Source of the DNA: an uncultured Saprospiraceae bacterium
Lineage (GTDB): Bacteria; Bacteroidota; Bacteroidia; Chitinophagales; Saprospiraceae
Direction: 5' to 3'
Length of the DNA: 64,000 bases
NCBI GenBank assembly: GCA_937980645.1
Contig: CALJPQ010000007.1
Coordinates: 1-64,000, forward strand
The translations under genes and the position numbers were made by a program. The notes beneath the pieces were generated by a model. It was given only the letters and a program-made list of their open reading frames with translations, was not told where the DNA came from and searched no databases. Shown in pieces: positions 8,924 through 17,868 of this stretch; the first letter of the stretch is position 1, and every line of letters starts with the position of its first letter.

Positions 8924-9985
8924 TTACATGCGCTCCAACAGCGCGTTGTAGATGCGAACTAAGATGCTCTTCAGGTCGTACTGATAGGCCCACTCCGGAT
9001 AGTGCTGCTGGAATTTGCGCACGTCACTGATGTACCAGATGTGGTCGCCCACGCGGTTGATGGGGCTGTACTGATAGTTCAGTTTTTTGCCCGCAATTTC
9101 TTCGCACATTTGAATGGCCTCCAGCATTGAGCAGTTGGAAAAGCGGCTGCCGCCGGCATTGTACACCTCACCCGGGCGCGGGTTCTGGTAGTAGTGCCAG
9201 AACATGTTCACTAAGTCGTAGCTGTCAATGTTGTCGCGCACCTGCTTGCCTTTGTAGCCGAAGATGGTGTATTCGCGGCCCGTAACTACACATTTCATCA
9301 GGTACGACAGAAAGCCGTGCAGCTGGGCGCCCGAATGACCCGCTCCCGTCAGGCAGCCACCGCGGAAGGAGGCCGTTTTCATATTGAAATAACGCCCATA
9401 CTCCTGCACCAGCACATCAGCCGCCACTTTAGAGGCCCCAAAGAGCGAGTGTGTGGTATGGTCCAGGCTCATGTACTCGTCAATGCCGTGTTCGTAGTAA
9501 GGGTGGTCGGCAGCCACTTCCCAGCGCGTATCGAGTTCGACTAAGGGCAGCAAATTAGGGTTGTCGCCATAGACCTTGTTGGTCGAGGTAAAGATGAACA
9601 CGGCCTGTGGGCAGTGCCGGCGCGTCAGTTCCAGCAGGTTGAGCGTGCCGTTGGCGTTGACGCTGAAGTCCGTAAAGGGTTCGCGAGCGGCCCAGTCGTG
9701 GCTGGGCTGGGCGGCGGTGTGCACAATGAGGCGAATATCGGTGCCGTATTCCTGGAAGATGCGCTCCAGGGCCTCTAAATCCCGAATGTCGGCGCTGTAA
9801 TGGCGGTAGTTCGGATAGCGCTCCAGCAGGCGGTCGCGGTTCCAAGCCGTCGAGGCCTCAGGGCCAAAAAAATAGGCCCGCATGTCGTTGTCAATGCCGA
9901 CCACGAGGTCGAACTTGTCGGAAAAGAAGGCGACCGACTCTCCGCCAATCAGGCCTGCCGAACCGGTAATGAGGGCAACGTTCAT
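8924..9985 (-). CDS. NAD-dependent epimerase/dehydratase, CDP-paratose 2-epimerase-like
   Basis: 353 aa extended SDR enzyme from the ATG at 9985. The N-terminal NAD-binding glycine motif is [14 protein letters not shown]. It continues with [55 protein letters not shown] and [12 protein letters not shown]. This combination is characteristic of the CDP-paratose/tyvelose 2-epimerase-like subfamily. The usual catalytic YxxxK reads FGASK, so the active Tyr position is Phe. Together with the downstream glycosyltransferase it probably supplies a modified sugar nucleotide for a surface glycan. The substrate is not determined by sequence. Confidence 0.85.
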   Translation of the reverse strand: MNVALITGSAGLIGGESVAFFSDKFDLVVGIDNDMRAYFFGPEASTAWNRDRLLERYPNYRHYSADIRDLEALERIFQEYGTDIRLIVHTAAQPSHDWAAREPFTDFSVNANGTLNLLELTRRHCPQAVFIFTSTNKVYGDNPNLLPLVELDTRWEVAADHPYYEHGIDEYMSLDHTTHSLFGASKVAADVLVQEYGRYFNMKTASFRGGCLTGAGHSGAQLHGFLSYLMKCVVTGREYTIFGYKGKQVRDNIDSYDLVNMFWHYYQNPRPGEVYNAGGSRFSNCSMLEAIQMCEEIAGKKLNYQYSPINRVGDHIWYISDVRKFQQHYPEWAYQYDLKSILVRIYNALLERM

Positions 9986-10283
9986 GAGCGATGTGCGCAA
10001 TTTTGGGTAGTGAAAAGACAGGCCGCAAAGAAAGGGTAGCTAAAGCATTTGAGCGTGCAACAAAAGCTACGGCCTGAGGTAAGGTATTTTTTCTACAGGG
10101 GTCTAAAAAAATGAATTCACCCGTAGCCCCCGACCGATACAGGCGGAACACTTGCCGGCTTCACGGCAAGGCAATGGATAGGCCCGCTACTTTCCTGCCG
10201 TAAGCGGCGCAGACTTTGGGAAAGCCCTGCCAAACACTTTCGGTGCATACTTTCTTTCTTTTGTCCTTTTTTTGTAAAGAGGC

Positions 10284-11372
10284 TCACATTTCTGTATCGT
10301 CGAAGCTCACCACCACGCGCTTCGACTTGGGGTGCGTCTGGCAGGTAAGCACGAATCCGGCGGCGATTTCGTCGGGTTCGAGGCCGTAGCAGACCTCCAT
10401 TTCTACTTCACCTTCGAGCACTTTGGCTTTGCAGGTGCTGCACACGCCGCCTTTGCAGGAGAAAGGCAGGTCGGCGCCGGCGCGCATGGCGGCGTCCAGC
10501 AGGGTGCTGCCGTCGGAGGGCAGTTGGAAGTCAAACGTCATGCCGTCCTGGATGACCGTTACCGAGGCTTCGATGACGTCGGCCGCCGGCACTACCGGTC
10601 GTGGGGCCTTGCGCGGCGCGCCGGCCGTAGTGAACAGCTCGAAGAGGATTTTGCCCGGCGGCACACCCATTTCTTCTAATGCGGCTTTTATTTCAAAAAT
10701 CATTTCCTCGGGGCCGCAGAGGAAGTAGGTATCCACCTCGTTGGGCTGGAAGAGCCGTCGGGCATAGGCGCGGCACTTGTCAGCGTTGAGGCGGCCGTAG
10801 AAGAGGTCAGGCCCAATGGCTTCGCGGCTGAAGATGTGATAGACGGCTAAGCGGTCGGGGTGCTGGTTTTTGAGCAGTTCCAGCGCTTCGCGGAAGATGA
10901 CGTGGTCGAAACCGCGATTGCCGAAGAAGAGCAGGAAACGACTGTGCGGCTCAGCATGCAGCACGCTCTTGAGGATAGAGATAATGGGCGTGATGCCGCT
11001 GCCGGCAGCGAAGGCCACGTAGAGGCGGCTTTGCGCGGGGTCAGGATTGAGGATGAAGCGCCCCTGCGGCGGCATGACCAGCAACTCATCACCCGGGCGC
11101 AGGCGCTCGTTAGCAAAGGTGCTGAACATACCGCCCGGTACCTTCTTGATGGCCACACGCAGCTCACCCTCGTGCGGAGCCGTGCATATCGAGTAGGAAC
11201 GACGCACGTCTTCGCCCTCAACTTGGGCGCGCAACGTCAGGTACTGGCCGGGCAAGAACTGAAAAGTCTTGCGCAAGTCTTCGGGAACCTCCAACGCTAC
11301 AGAAACGGTGTCGGGCGTCTCGCGGCGCACCTGGCGCACGCGCAACGGGTAGAACTGAGTAGAAGTAGCCAT
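10284..11372 (-). CDS. 2Fe-2S ferredoxin-type oxidoreductase, PaaE/PaaK-like reductase
   Basis: 362 aa from the ATG at 11372; a GTG at 11399 would add nine residues. The domain order is FAD-binding (FLPGQYLTLRA, RRSYSICTAP), NAD(P)-binding (AFAAGSGITPIISILKSVL, FLCGPEEMIFEI) and a C-terminal plant-type [2Fe-2S] ferredoxin with the four-cysteine pattern CKGGVCSTCK plus LTCQTHP. This is the architecture of the phenylacetyl-CoA epoxidase reductase PaaE and related enzymes such as ferredoxin-NAD reductases. No paaABCD genes are adjacent, so it may serve another oxygenase or desaturase. The upstream gene rpsT is separated by a terminator, so it is likely transcribed alone. Confidence 0.88.
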   Translation of the reverse strand: MATSTQFYPLRVRQVRRETPDTVSVALEVPEDLRKTFQFLPGQYLTLRAQVEGEDVRRSYSICTAPHEGELRVAIKKVPGGMFSTFANERLRPGDELLVMPPQGRFILNPDPAQSRLYVAFAAGSGITPIISILKSVLHAEPHSRFLLFFGNRGFDHVIFREALELLKNQHPDRLAVYHIFSREAIGPDLFYGRLNADKCRAYARRLFQPNEVDTYFLCGPEEMIFEIKAALEEMGVPPGKILFELFTTAGAPRKAPRPVVPAADVIEASVTVIQDGMTFDFQLPSDGSTLLDAAMRAGADLPFSCKGGVCSTCKAKVLEGEVEMEVCYGLEPDEIAAGFVLTCQTHPKSKRVVVSFDDTEM

Positions 11373-11457
11373 GTCGTCTGATGTTTCGTTTGAAGCCACG
11401 AAAAACAGGCGCCCGACAGGATAGTTTAGGACTAAAAAGCCTGAAGGCTAAGCCAAA

Positions 11458-11492
11458 AAGTAAAGACACGAGCCAGGCCCATGTCTTTACTT
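11458..11492 (-). terminator. rho-independent terminator after rpsT
   Basis: Perfect 11-bp arms AAGTAAAGACA (11458-11468) and TGTCTTTACTT (11482-11492) with a 13-nt loop. On the minus strand the stem runs directly into a T-rich tail. It lies 65 bp downstream of the rpsT stop codon. Confidence 0.75.
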
Positions 11493-11556
11493 GCGCGCTA
11501 ATGGCGGCGCAACGGCGAGCGAGAAGGAGGGCAGTGCCATCCGGCAGCCCACCCCC

Positions 11557-11811
11557 TTAGCTCAGCGCGTTGACGTGCTTCGTCAGGCCGCTCTTCAAGT
11601 TGGCAGCCTTGTTGCGGTGAATGGTACCGCGCTTGGCCAGCTTGTCAATCATGCTGATGACCTTCGGCAGAAACTTTTCGGCCTCAGCTTTGTCTTTGAG
11701 GTTGCGCAGGCTCTTGATGGCCGTGCGCGCGCTCTTTTTGTAGTAGCGGTTCTGCAAGCGGCGTTTCGCATTTTGGCGAATGCGCTTTAGTGCCGAACGA
11801 TGATGTGCCAT
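11557..11811 (-). CDS. rpsT: 30S ribosomal protein S20
   Basis: 84 aa, strongly basic, the normal length for S20. It begins MAHHRSALKRIRQNAKRR and has the family pattern of three helices with KSARTAIKSLRNL and KLAKRGTIHRNKAANLKSGL. It binds 16S rRNA during early 30S assembly. It stands as a single-gene unit divergent from sucA, with its own -7 box upstream and a strong terminator downstream. Neither the start nor the product is in doubt. Confidence 0.97.
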   Translation of the reverse strand: MAHHRSALKRIRQNAKRRLQNRYYKKSARTAIKSLRNLKDKAEAEKFLPKVISMIDKLAKRGTIHRNKAANLKSGLTKHVNALS

Positions 11812-11873
11812 ATTGTGCTAAGTACGTACGTCGTGAACGTTATCGAAAGTACCCTCCTTTTCCAAAGGGGCGG

Positions 11874-11881
11874 CAAAGGTA
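11874..11881 (-). promoter_or_regulatory. -7 box TACCTTTG for rpsT
   Basis: Reverse-complement reads CAAAGGTA on the plus strand. Transcription would start near 11868, giving an rpsT leader of about 55 nt. It lies back-to-back with the sucA promoter. Confidence 0.65.
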
Positions 11882-11957
11882 TCGGTTTTTATTGGAAAAA
11901 GCTGTAGGCGGATAAAAATTGCAGTATTCTCTGACCAGCCGTTTGGCGCTAAAGGCC

Positions 11958-11965
11958 TACTTTTG
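11958..11965 (+). promoter_or_regulatory. -7 box TACTTTTG for sucA-nadK
   Basis: Exact TAnnTTTG match 48 bp before the sucA ATG at 12014. A TTTG at 11942-11945 lies upstream, but closer than usual for a -33 element. Confidence 0.6.
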
Positions 11966-12013
11966 CCGCGCCTATTTATTCTAATTGCCTGATTTTTTAG
12001 CATTTACTGAAAG

Positions 12014-14758
12014 ATGAAAGATATTTCTGCCGTCTTCAACGCGCATCCTCAGTACATTGAGTCGCTTTACCAGGCCTGGCAAAAAGACCCGTCGTCGGTA
12101 GAGGCGGATTGGGCCGCTTTTTTCAAGGGCTTTGATTTTGCCCTTACGTCGGCCAACGGCAATGGCGCCGCAGCGCCTGTCAGTACGAGCGCCGATCTGA
12201 TGCGCGAGTTTGCCGTCTATGCCCTCATCCAGGGCTACCGCCAACGCGGGCACATGCTCTCGACCACCAACCCCATCAAGCCGCGCAAAGACCGCAAGCC
12301 CCGACTCGACCTGGCCGACTATGGCCTGTCGGAAGCCGACCTGGAGCGCCCCTTCGCCGCTGGCTTCGACATCGGCCTGCCTAACGCTCCTCTGCGCGAC
12401 ATCATAGACCGTCTGAAGAAAATCTACTGCGGCAACCTCGGCTTCGAAGTGGCCCACATCTACGACCACGAACGCCGCAAGTGGCTCTTAGATAAAATCG
12501 AAAACCGCCCTCTGACCGACGACTTCGGCTTTTCCATCGAAAAGAAACGCCGCATTTTAGAGAAACTCAATGGCGCCGTGGTGTTCGAGCAATTCCTTCA
12601 CACCAAGTTTGTAGGCCAGAAACGCTTTTCGCTCGAGGGCGGCGAAGCCACCATCCCGGCCTTAGATGCCATCATCAACACGGCAGCCCACCACGAAACC
12701 CCCGTAGAAGAAATCGTCATCGGCATGGCCCACCGCGGTCGCCTTAATGTGCTGGCCAATACGCTGGGCAAAACCTACGAACAAATCTTCAACGAATTTG
12801 AAAGCAAGACCATCCCCGACCTGAGCTTCGGCGACGGCGATGTGAAGTATCACTTAGGCTTTTCTTCGCAGGTCAAAACGCCCCAGGGCCGCGATGTTTA
12901 CGTCAAGCTACTGCCCAACCCTTCGCATTTGGAGGCCGTAGACCCAGTGGTGTTGGGCTTCACGCGTGCTAAAGCCGATGCGCTATACGGCTCCGACTTC
13001 AAACGCATCTTGCCCATCCTCATCCACGGCGACGCGGCGCTGGCCGGCCAGGGCATCGTTTATGAAGTGGCCCAGATGAGCCAGCTGCCCGGCTACTACA
13101 CCGGTGGCACCATCCACTTCGTCATCAACAACCAGATAGGTTTCACTACCAACTGGGACGAAGGACGCTCCAGCATGTACTGCACACAAGTGGCCGATGT
13201 GGTGCAGGCCCCTGTCATCCACGTCAATGGCGACGACCCCGAGGCCGTCGTCTTCGCCGTAGAACTGGCCACCGAGTACCGCCAGAAATTTCACACCGAC
13301 ATCTATATTGACATGGTGTGCTACCGCAAATACGGCCACAACGAAAGCGACGAACCTCGCTTCACCCAGCCCGACCTGTACGCCCTCATCGGCAACCACC
13401 CCAATCCGCGCGAGGTGTACAACGCCAGACTCGTGCAACGCGGCGACGTGGATGCCCAACTGGCCCGCGAAATGGAACGCGCCTTCCGCGACGAACTGCA
13501 AGCCCGCCTAGACAACGCTCGCCAAAACAAACTCCCCTACGCCTACCAGGAAACCGAACTGGCCTGGAAAGCCCTGAGCATCACTACCGACGACGACGCC
13601 TTCCAACACTCGCCCGATACCGGCATCCCACAGGCCACTATAGAGCGCCTGCTTCAGCACCTGCTCACCTTGCCGGAGGGCTTCGAGCCGCTACCACAAA
13701 TCAGTAAAATGCTGGAAAACCAGCGCGCTCTGGTAGAAAAAGGCCAGATTGACTGGGCACTGGGCGAACTGCTGGCTTATGGCTCTTTGCTGCTCGAAGG
13801 CAAAGACGTGCGTATGAGCGGCCAGGACGTCAAACGCGGCACCTTCAGCCACCGCCACGCCTGCCCGATGGACGCTAAAACCTATCGACGCATCAACCGC
13901 CTCGACGGCATTGCCGAAAAACAGGGCCGCTTCCTCATCTACAACTCACTCCTGTCCGAATACGCCGTGCTGGGCTTTGAATACGGCTATGCTTACGCCA
14001 ACCCAGAAGCCTTAGTCATCTGGGAAGCTCAGTTCGGCGATTTCGCCAACGGCGCCAGCACCATCATTGACCAGTTCGTACTGGCCGCCGAAGCCAAATG
14101 GCGCCGCATGAATGGCTTGGTGATGCTGCTGCCACACGGCTACGAAGGACAAGGCCCCGAACACTCCTCGGCACGCTTAGAACGCTTCCTGCAGGGTTGT
14201 GCGGGCAACAACGTTACCGTAGCCAACGTAACATCGGCCAGCAACTTCTTCCACCTGCTGCGCCGCCAGCTGACTCGTCCTTTCCGCAAACCGCTTATCG
14301 TCATGTCGCCCAAATCCACCCTGCGCGCGCCCTACAACTTAGGCTTAGTGAACGAACTAACCGAAGGCAACCGCTTCCGCGAACTCATAGACGACGCCGA
14401 AACCAACCCTACCAAAGTCAAGCGGCTGCTGGTGTGCTCGGGCAAAGTGTACTACGACCTGCGCAAACACCAGCAGGAGGAAAAACGCTCCGATGTGGCC
14501 ATCGTTCGGCTGGAGCAAATCTATCCGTTCCCAAAGGTGCAGTTCGAAGCCCTGCTGAACAAGTATGCCAAAGCCAGACTGTATTGGGTACAGGAAGAGC
14601 CCTTCAACATGGGCGCCTGGAGCCATCTGCTCCTCCACCATGGCGAATACGGCTGGACGCCCATCTGCCGCCCCACGGCGGCCAGCCCGGCTACTGGCTT
14701 CGTGAAACGCCACGAAAAAGAACAGGCCGACTTAGTCGAAGCCGCATTCCGGCAATGA
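12014..14758 (+). CDS. sucA: 2-oxoglutarate dehydrogenase E1 component
   Basis: 914 aa, the usual length for Bacteroidota SucA. This thiamine-diphosphate enzyme decarboxylates 2-oxoglutarate in the TCA cycle and passes the succinyl group to SucB. The N-terminal E2-binding region resembles the family start (NAHPQYIESLYQAWQKDP). The active-site segments are GMAHRGRLNVL (about 237-247), GDAALAGQGIVYE, HFVINNQIGFTT and the Mg/ThDP-binding GDDPEAV. The C-terminal transketolase-like half has EYAVLGFEYGYA and LLPHGYEGQGPEHSSARLER. nadK follows after 19 bp. sucB is not in the window, while sucD lies far away at 60 kb. All nine TTA leucine codons in this gene are followed by G. Confidence 0.97.
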   Translation: MKDISAVFNAHPQYIESLYQAWQKDPSSVEADWAAFFKGFDFALTSANGNGAAAPVSTSADLMREFAVYALIQGYRQRGHMLSTTNPIKPRKDRKPRLDLADYGLSEADLERPFAAGFDIGLPNAPLRDIIDRLKKIYCGNLGFEVAHIYDHERRKWLLDKIENRPLTDDFGFSIEKKRRILEKLNGAVVFEQFLHTKFVGQKRFSLEGGEATIPALDAIINTAAHHETPVEEIVIGMAHRGRLNVLANTLGKTYEQIFNEFESKTIPDLSFGDGDVKYHLGFSSQVKTPQGRDVYVKLLPNPSHLEAVDPVVLGFTRAKADALYGSDFKRILPILIHGDAALAGQGIVYEVAQMSQLPGYYTGGTIHFVINNQIGFTTNWDEGRSSMYCTQVADVVQAPVIHVNGDDPEAVVFAVELATEYRQKFHTDIYIDMVCYRKYGHNESDEPRFTQPDLYALIGNHPNPREVYNARLVQRGDVDAQLAREMERAFRDELQARLDNARQNKLPYAYQETELAWKALSITTDDDAFQHSPDTGIPQATIERLLQHLLTLPEGFEPLPQISKMLENQRALVEKGQIDWALGELLAYGSLLLEGKDVRMSGQDVKRGTFSHRHACPMDAKTYRRINRLDGIAEKQGRFLIYNSLLSEYAVLGFEYGYAYANPEALVIWEAQFGDFANGASTIIDQFVLAAEAKWRRMNGLVMLLPHGYEGQGPEHSSARLERFLQGCAGNNVTVANVTSASNFFHLLRRQLTRPFRKPLIVMSPKSTLRAPYNLGLVNELTEGNRFRELIDDAETNPTKVKRLLVCSGKVYYDLRKHQQEEKRSDVAIVRLEQIYPFPKVQFEALLNKYAKARLYWVQEEPFNMGAWSHLLLHHGEYGWTPICRPTAASPATGFVKRHEKEQADLVEAAFRQ

Positions 14759-14777
14759 CCCATCCCCCCCTCCCTTC

Positions 14778-15659
14778 ATGCAGGTCGTCGTTTTCGGCAT
14801 CAAATACCAGGATAAAAACCAGCCCTACGTCCAGGAGCTGTTCGACGCCCTTCAGGAGGTTGGCGCCACTACCTACATTTATCGCCCTTATGTGGCCCTC
14901 ATCCAGGACCGGGTAAAGCTACCGCTCGCTTACGGCATCTTCGAGAGCCACCTGGATTTTCGGGTGCACCGCATGGATGTGGTCATCGTGCTGGGCGGCG
15001 ACGGCACCATGCTCGATGCCGTTACGTACGTGCGCGACAGTGGCGTGCCCATGCTCGGCATCAACCTGGGTCGGCTGGGCTTTCTGGCCAACATTGAAAA
15101 ACACCACATTCGGGCCGCTATTCAAAAGCTGGCCCAGGGGCGCTATACCCTCGTCGAGCGCACTATGCTCTATTTGGAAAGCGCCCCACCCCTGTTTGGC
15201 GACCTGCCCTTTGCCCTCAACGACTGCACCATCCTCAAAAGCGAAACCTCTTCCATGGTTACCATTCACACCTACCTGAATGGCGACTACCTGAATACCT
15301 ACTGGGCCGATGGCATCGTCATCGCTACACCCACCGGCAGCACTGCCTACTCCCTCAGCTGCGGCGGCCCTATAGTCATGCCCGACTCGGGCAATATTGT
15401 CCTGACACCTGTGGCCCCGCACAACCTCAACATGCGCCCCTTAGTGCTCTCCGACCGCTCCATCCTCTCCTTCGAGATAGAGGGCCGAATTGACAAATTT
15501 GTCTGCACCCTCGACTCGCGCCACACTATCATCAACTCCAAACAGCAACTGGCCGTGCGCCGCAACGATTTCAACATCCGGCTCGTCCAGCTGGAAGGCA
15601 CCTCCTTCGCCCAAACCCTGCGCGAAAAACTCACCTGGGGCGCCGATGTGCGCAACTAA
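14778..15659 (+). CDS. nadK: NAD kinase
   Basis: 293 aa, typical NadK length. It phosphorylates NAD to NADP. The diagnostic GGDGT motif is present (VIVLGGDGTMLDAV, about residue 73), followed by GINLGRLGFLAN and the C-terminal beta-sandwich element DGIVIATPTGSTAYSLSCGGP. The gene follows sucA by 19 bp with no promoter between, so they are likely co-transcribed. Its 3' end overlaps that of the convergent gldH gene by 4 bp. The start ATG at 14778 gives the standard N-terminus VVVFGIKYQ. Confidence 0.96.
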   Translation: MQVVVFGIKYQDKNQPYVQELFDALQEVGATTYIYRPYVALIQDRVKLPLAYGIFESHLDFRVHRMDVVIVLGGDGTMLDAVTYVRDSGVPMLGINLGRLGFLANIEKHHIRAAIQKLAQGRYTLVERTMLYLESAPPLFGDLPFALNDCTILKSETSSMVTIHTYLNGDYLNTYWADGIVIATPTGSTAYSLSCGGPIVMPDSGNIVLTPVAPHNLNMRPLVLSDRSILSFEIEGRIDKFVCTLDSRHTIINSKQQLAVRRNDFNIRLVQLEGTSFAQTLREKLTWGADVRN

Positions 15660-16138
15660 CGCTCCGAAGAGGATGCCGCTGCTGCCGGCTCCACCCGCAA
15701 GCGCAGCGCCCGAATGCCCAACACCGGACTGTATCGCATGTATTGCTCGACGGCAATCTCATATTGCCCTACCTGCGGCAAAATGGCCCGCTGCTGAAGC
15801 ACAAACTCCGTCGAACATATGCCCCCACCGCAGGCGCCGTTGGGTTGGCCCGCCGTATCAAACAAATCTAAGGGAAGCAACTTGACGAAGCGCTGGCCAT
15901 CGGGGTAGGTCGTATGAATCTGCACGTAGATATTCTGGTAGGGAAATGTGTCAGCGTGCTCGACCGTCAGGTACAGGTTGTAGCGCGAAGAGGTATCTGC
16001 AACTGAAAACGAAAAGCGAAGCGTGTCGCCGTACGACCAGTGCCCATTCTCTACGGGCACTACCTGGTCATAAAAAGACGCCTGACGGCACGAAATTAAA
16101 AACCACAGTAGCCCCAATACCAGCCCCAGCCCTACCAT
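15656..16138 (-). CDS. gldH: gliding motility lipoprotein GldH
   Basis: 160 aa from the ATG at 16138; a GTG at 16198 would add 20 residues. A hydrophobic signal ends in the lipobox LISC, so the mature protein starts at Cys17 and is anchored in a membrane facing the periplasm. The body matches GldH: ASFYDQVVPVENGHWSYGDTLRFSF, DTSSRYNLYLTVEHADTFPYQNIYVQ and IRALRLRVEP near the end. GldH is needed for gliding and type IX secretion-related functions in Flavobacterium. The short start lacks positive residues ahead of the hydrophobic core, so the longer start cannot be excluded. The T9SS plug gene lies divergently next door. Confidence 0.88.
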   Translation of the reverse strand: MVGLGLVLGLLWFLISCRQASFYDQVVPVENGHWSYGDTLRFSFSVADTSSRYNLYLTVEHADTFPYQNIYVQIHTTYPDGQRFVKLLPLDLFDTAGQPNGACGGGICSTEFVLQQRAILPQVGQYEIAVEQYMRYSPVLGIRALRLRVEPAAAASSSER

Positions 16139-16263
16139 CGTCGTGGGCACACACCCCCAGGAAACTGCGGAGTCGGTCGTTGAAGGAATGCTTCTCACAG
16201 TACTATTGACTTAGGTTTGACGCCTCTTCTATCTACCGTTTGATGCGATTAAAGAATGCTCAG

Positions 16264-16271
16264 CAAAAGTA
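16264..16271 (-). promoter_or_regulatory. -7 box TACTTTTG for gldH
   Basis: CAAAAGTA on the plus strand. The expected transcript start is about 16258, upstream of both candidate gldH starts. Confidence 0.55.
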
Positions 16272-16315
16272 CCCAGCCGCATTCCCGACCTTTGCGCCCT
16301 TTCTATGCAAGGCGG

Positions 16316-16323
16316 TATTTTTG
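16316..16323 (+). promoter_or_regulatory. -7 box TATTTTTG for the T9SS plug gene
   Basis: Exact TAnnTTTG match 87 bp before the ATG at 16410. It is one of two boxes in the divergent gldH/plug spacer; a weaker GACCTTTG lies at 16287-16294. Confidence 0.5.
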
Positions 16324-16409
16324 AGGCAAAAAGCCAAACCACACCGCCATAAGGCAGCGTTTAAGCCCCCAAATGCAGCCGCTGCTGCGCTCGTTGCAGC
16401 CTTTAAAAA

Positions 16410-17726
16410 ATGATTTCAGCACAAAACATGACGGCTCGCTTCTATTTTCACACCGCTACAATCTTCCTACTCCTGCTCCTGACGGCCGATGCGCTGAAGG
16501 CCCAAACGGATAACCCTGGCAACGAAGAGCGCAACTACGACCCCGACGTGCTGTCGGTGCGCTTCCACCTGCGCAATGCCCCACTGACCTTCCCGGTCGT
16601 CAACCTCAAGGCAGCGCCCGGCACGCTGCTGCTCTCCTTCGACCGCTTAGGCACTGACATCCATGACTACGTCTATACCATCGAACACTGTAACAGCGAC
16701 TGGCAACGCTCCTCGCTCAACGAAATTGAGTACATCGAAGGCTTCACCGAAGACCGCATCCAGAACATCCGAAACTCCAACACCACCCTGCAGCCCTACG
16801 CCCAGTACTCGGTAACCCTGCCCAATCAGAACATGCGCTGGACGCAATCGGGCAACTACCTGCTCAAGGTCTATGACATCACCTATGGCACCAGACAACT
16901 CGTGCTGGTACGCCGCTTCCTCGTTACGGAAAACACCTGGAACGTCAGCGCTCAATTCGTCCGACCCGCGCGCGTAGAGCGCATGAACACCCACCACGAA
17001 ATCAGCTTCAGCGTTAGCACCGGCAACGCCTACATCCAGTATCCGGAACGCGAAGTCAAAGCCTATGTGCTCCAGAACGGGCGCTGGGACAGCGCCATCG
17101 GCCCTCTGCCCCCCTTTATCCGGCGTCAAAACCAACTGGTCTATGACTATCAGGACCGCATCGTCTTCCCCGCCGGCAAAGAATGGCGCTACTTCGACAT
17201 GCGCTCGTTCCGCTTCCGAGGCGAATTCATCCAAACCCTCCGCATGGCCCAGGATTACTACGAAGTCAGCATCACCCCCGACGAAAACCGCGCCTTCAAA
17301 CCCTACGTCCAGACGCCCGACATCAACGGACGCTTCAGCATCGAAAACCGCGACGATACCGCCAGCCTCGACCAATGCGACTACGCCATCGTACGCTTTA
17401 CGCTCAAAGCCGGACAACCCTTTGAAAACCAGGACGTTTACCTCTACGGCCAGTTCACCGACTGGCAACTAAAACCCGAATTCAAAATGACCTACAACGA
17501 CGCCCTGCGCGCCTACACAGGCGCTGCCTACCTCAAACAGGGCTACTACAATTATCAGTACGTCTTAGTCAACCCTAATACCGGCGAACGCGATGAAACG
17601 GGCGTCGAAGGCAACTCGTACGAAACCGAAAACGATTACCACATCCTCCTCTATTACCGCCCCGTCGGCAGCCGCGCCGACCGCCTCATGGCATTCTTTA
17701 CCCTCAACTCTCGGCGCGGGCAGTAG
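16410..17726 (+). CDS. type IX secretion system plug protein (DUF5103)
   Basis: 438 aa with a signal peptide ending near TADALKAQ. The protein matches the DUF5103 family: an N-terminal segment DPDVLSVRFHLRNAPLTFPV, the SFDRLGTDIHDYVYTIEHCN/DW block, SLNEIEYIEGF, and a C-terminal immunoglobulin-like domain beginning near QDVYLYGQFTDW with YYNYQYVLVN. In Flavobacterium johnsoniae this protein plugs the periplasmic side of the SprA translocon pore when it is not in use. An ATG at 16428 is an alternative start. The gene is divergent from gldH and followed by recG, which has its own promoter. T9SS parts and cargo elsewhere in the window agree with this role. Confidence 0.9.
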   Translation: MISAQNMTARFYFHTATIFLLLLLTADALKAQTDNPGNEERNYDPDVLSVRFHLRNAPLTFPVVNLKAAPGTLLLSFDRLGTDIHDYVYTIEHCNSDWQRSSLNEIEYIEGFTEDRIQNIRNSNTTLQPYAQYSVTLPNQNMRWTQSGNYLLKVYDITYGTRQLVLVRRFLVTENTWNVSAQFVRPARVERMNTHHEISFSVSTGNAYIQYPEREVKAYVLQNGRWDSAIGPLPPFIRRQNQLVYDYQDRIVFPAGKEWRYFDMRSFRFRGEFIQTLRMAQDYYEVSITPDENRAFKPYVQTPDINGRFSIENRDDTASLDQCDYAIVRFTLKAGQPFENQDVYLYGQFTDWQLKPEFKMTYNDALRAYTGAAYLKQGYYNYQYVLVNPNTGERDETGVEGNSYETENDYHILLYYRPVGSRADRLMAFFTLNSRRGQ

Positions 17727-17852
17727 CCTCACTGGCCCAAACACGCAAAACCCAGAGGCCACCTCTTTTAACGCCGAGGAAAACATCCCTGCGACCCTCT
17801 GTGGCTTTTCAAAAGCCGGAGCCACAAAAACCGTTTTTAAAACAAATACGGT

Positions 17853-17860
17853 TACTTTTG
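17853..17860 (+). promoter_or_regulatory. -7 box TACTTTTG only 8 nt before the recG ATG
   Basis: The box ends at 17860 and the ATG begins at 17869. With the usual 4-7 nt between box and transcript start, recG mRNA would be nearly leaderless. The box decides the recG start over the in-frame upstream extension to 17593. Confidence 0.65.
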
Positions 17861-17868
17861 CCCATACC

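Noticed and set aside
16647..17468. 273-codon minus-strand frame over the plug gene
   Set aside because: Acidic, low-complexity antisense translation of a DUF5103 gene with clear family motifs.
17593..17868. In-frame extension upstream of recG
   Set aside because: It overlaps the plug gene in another frame, and a -7 box sits just before the ATG at 17869, which gives the normal RecG N-terminus.
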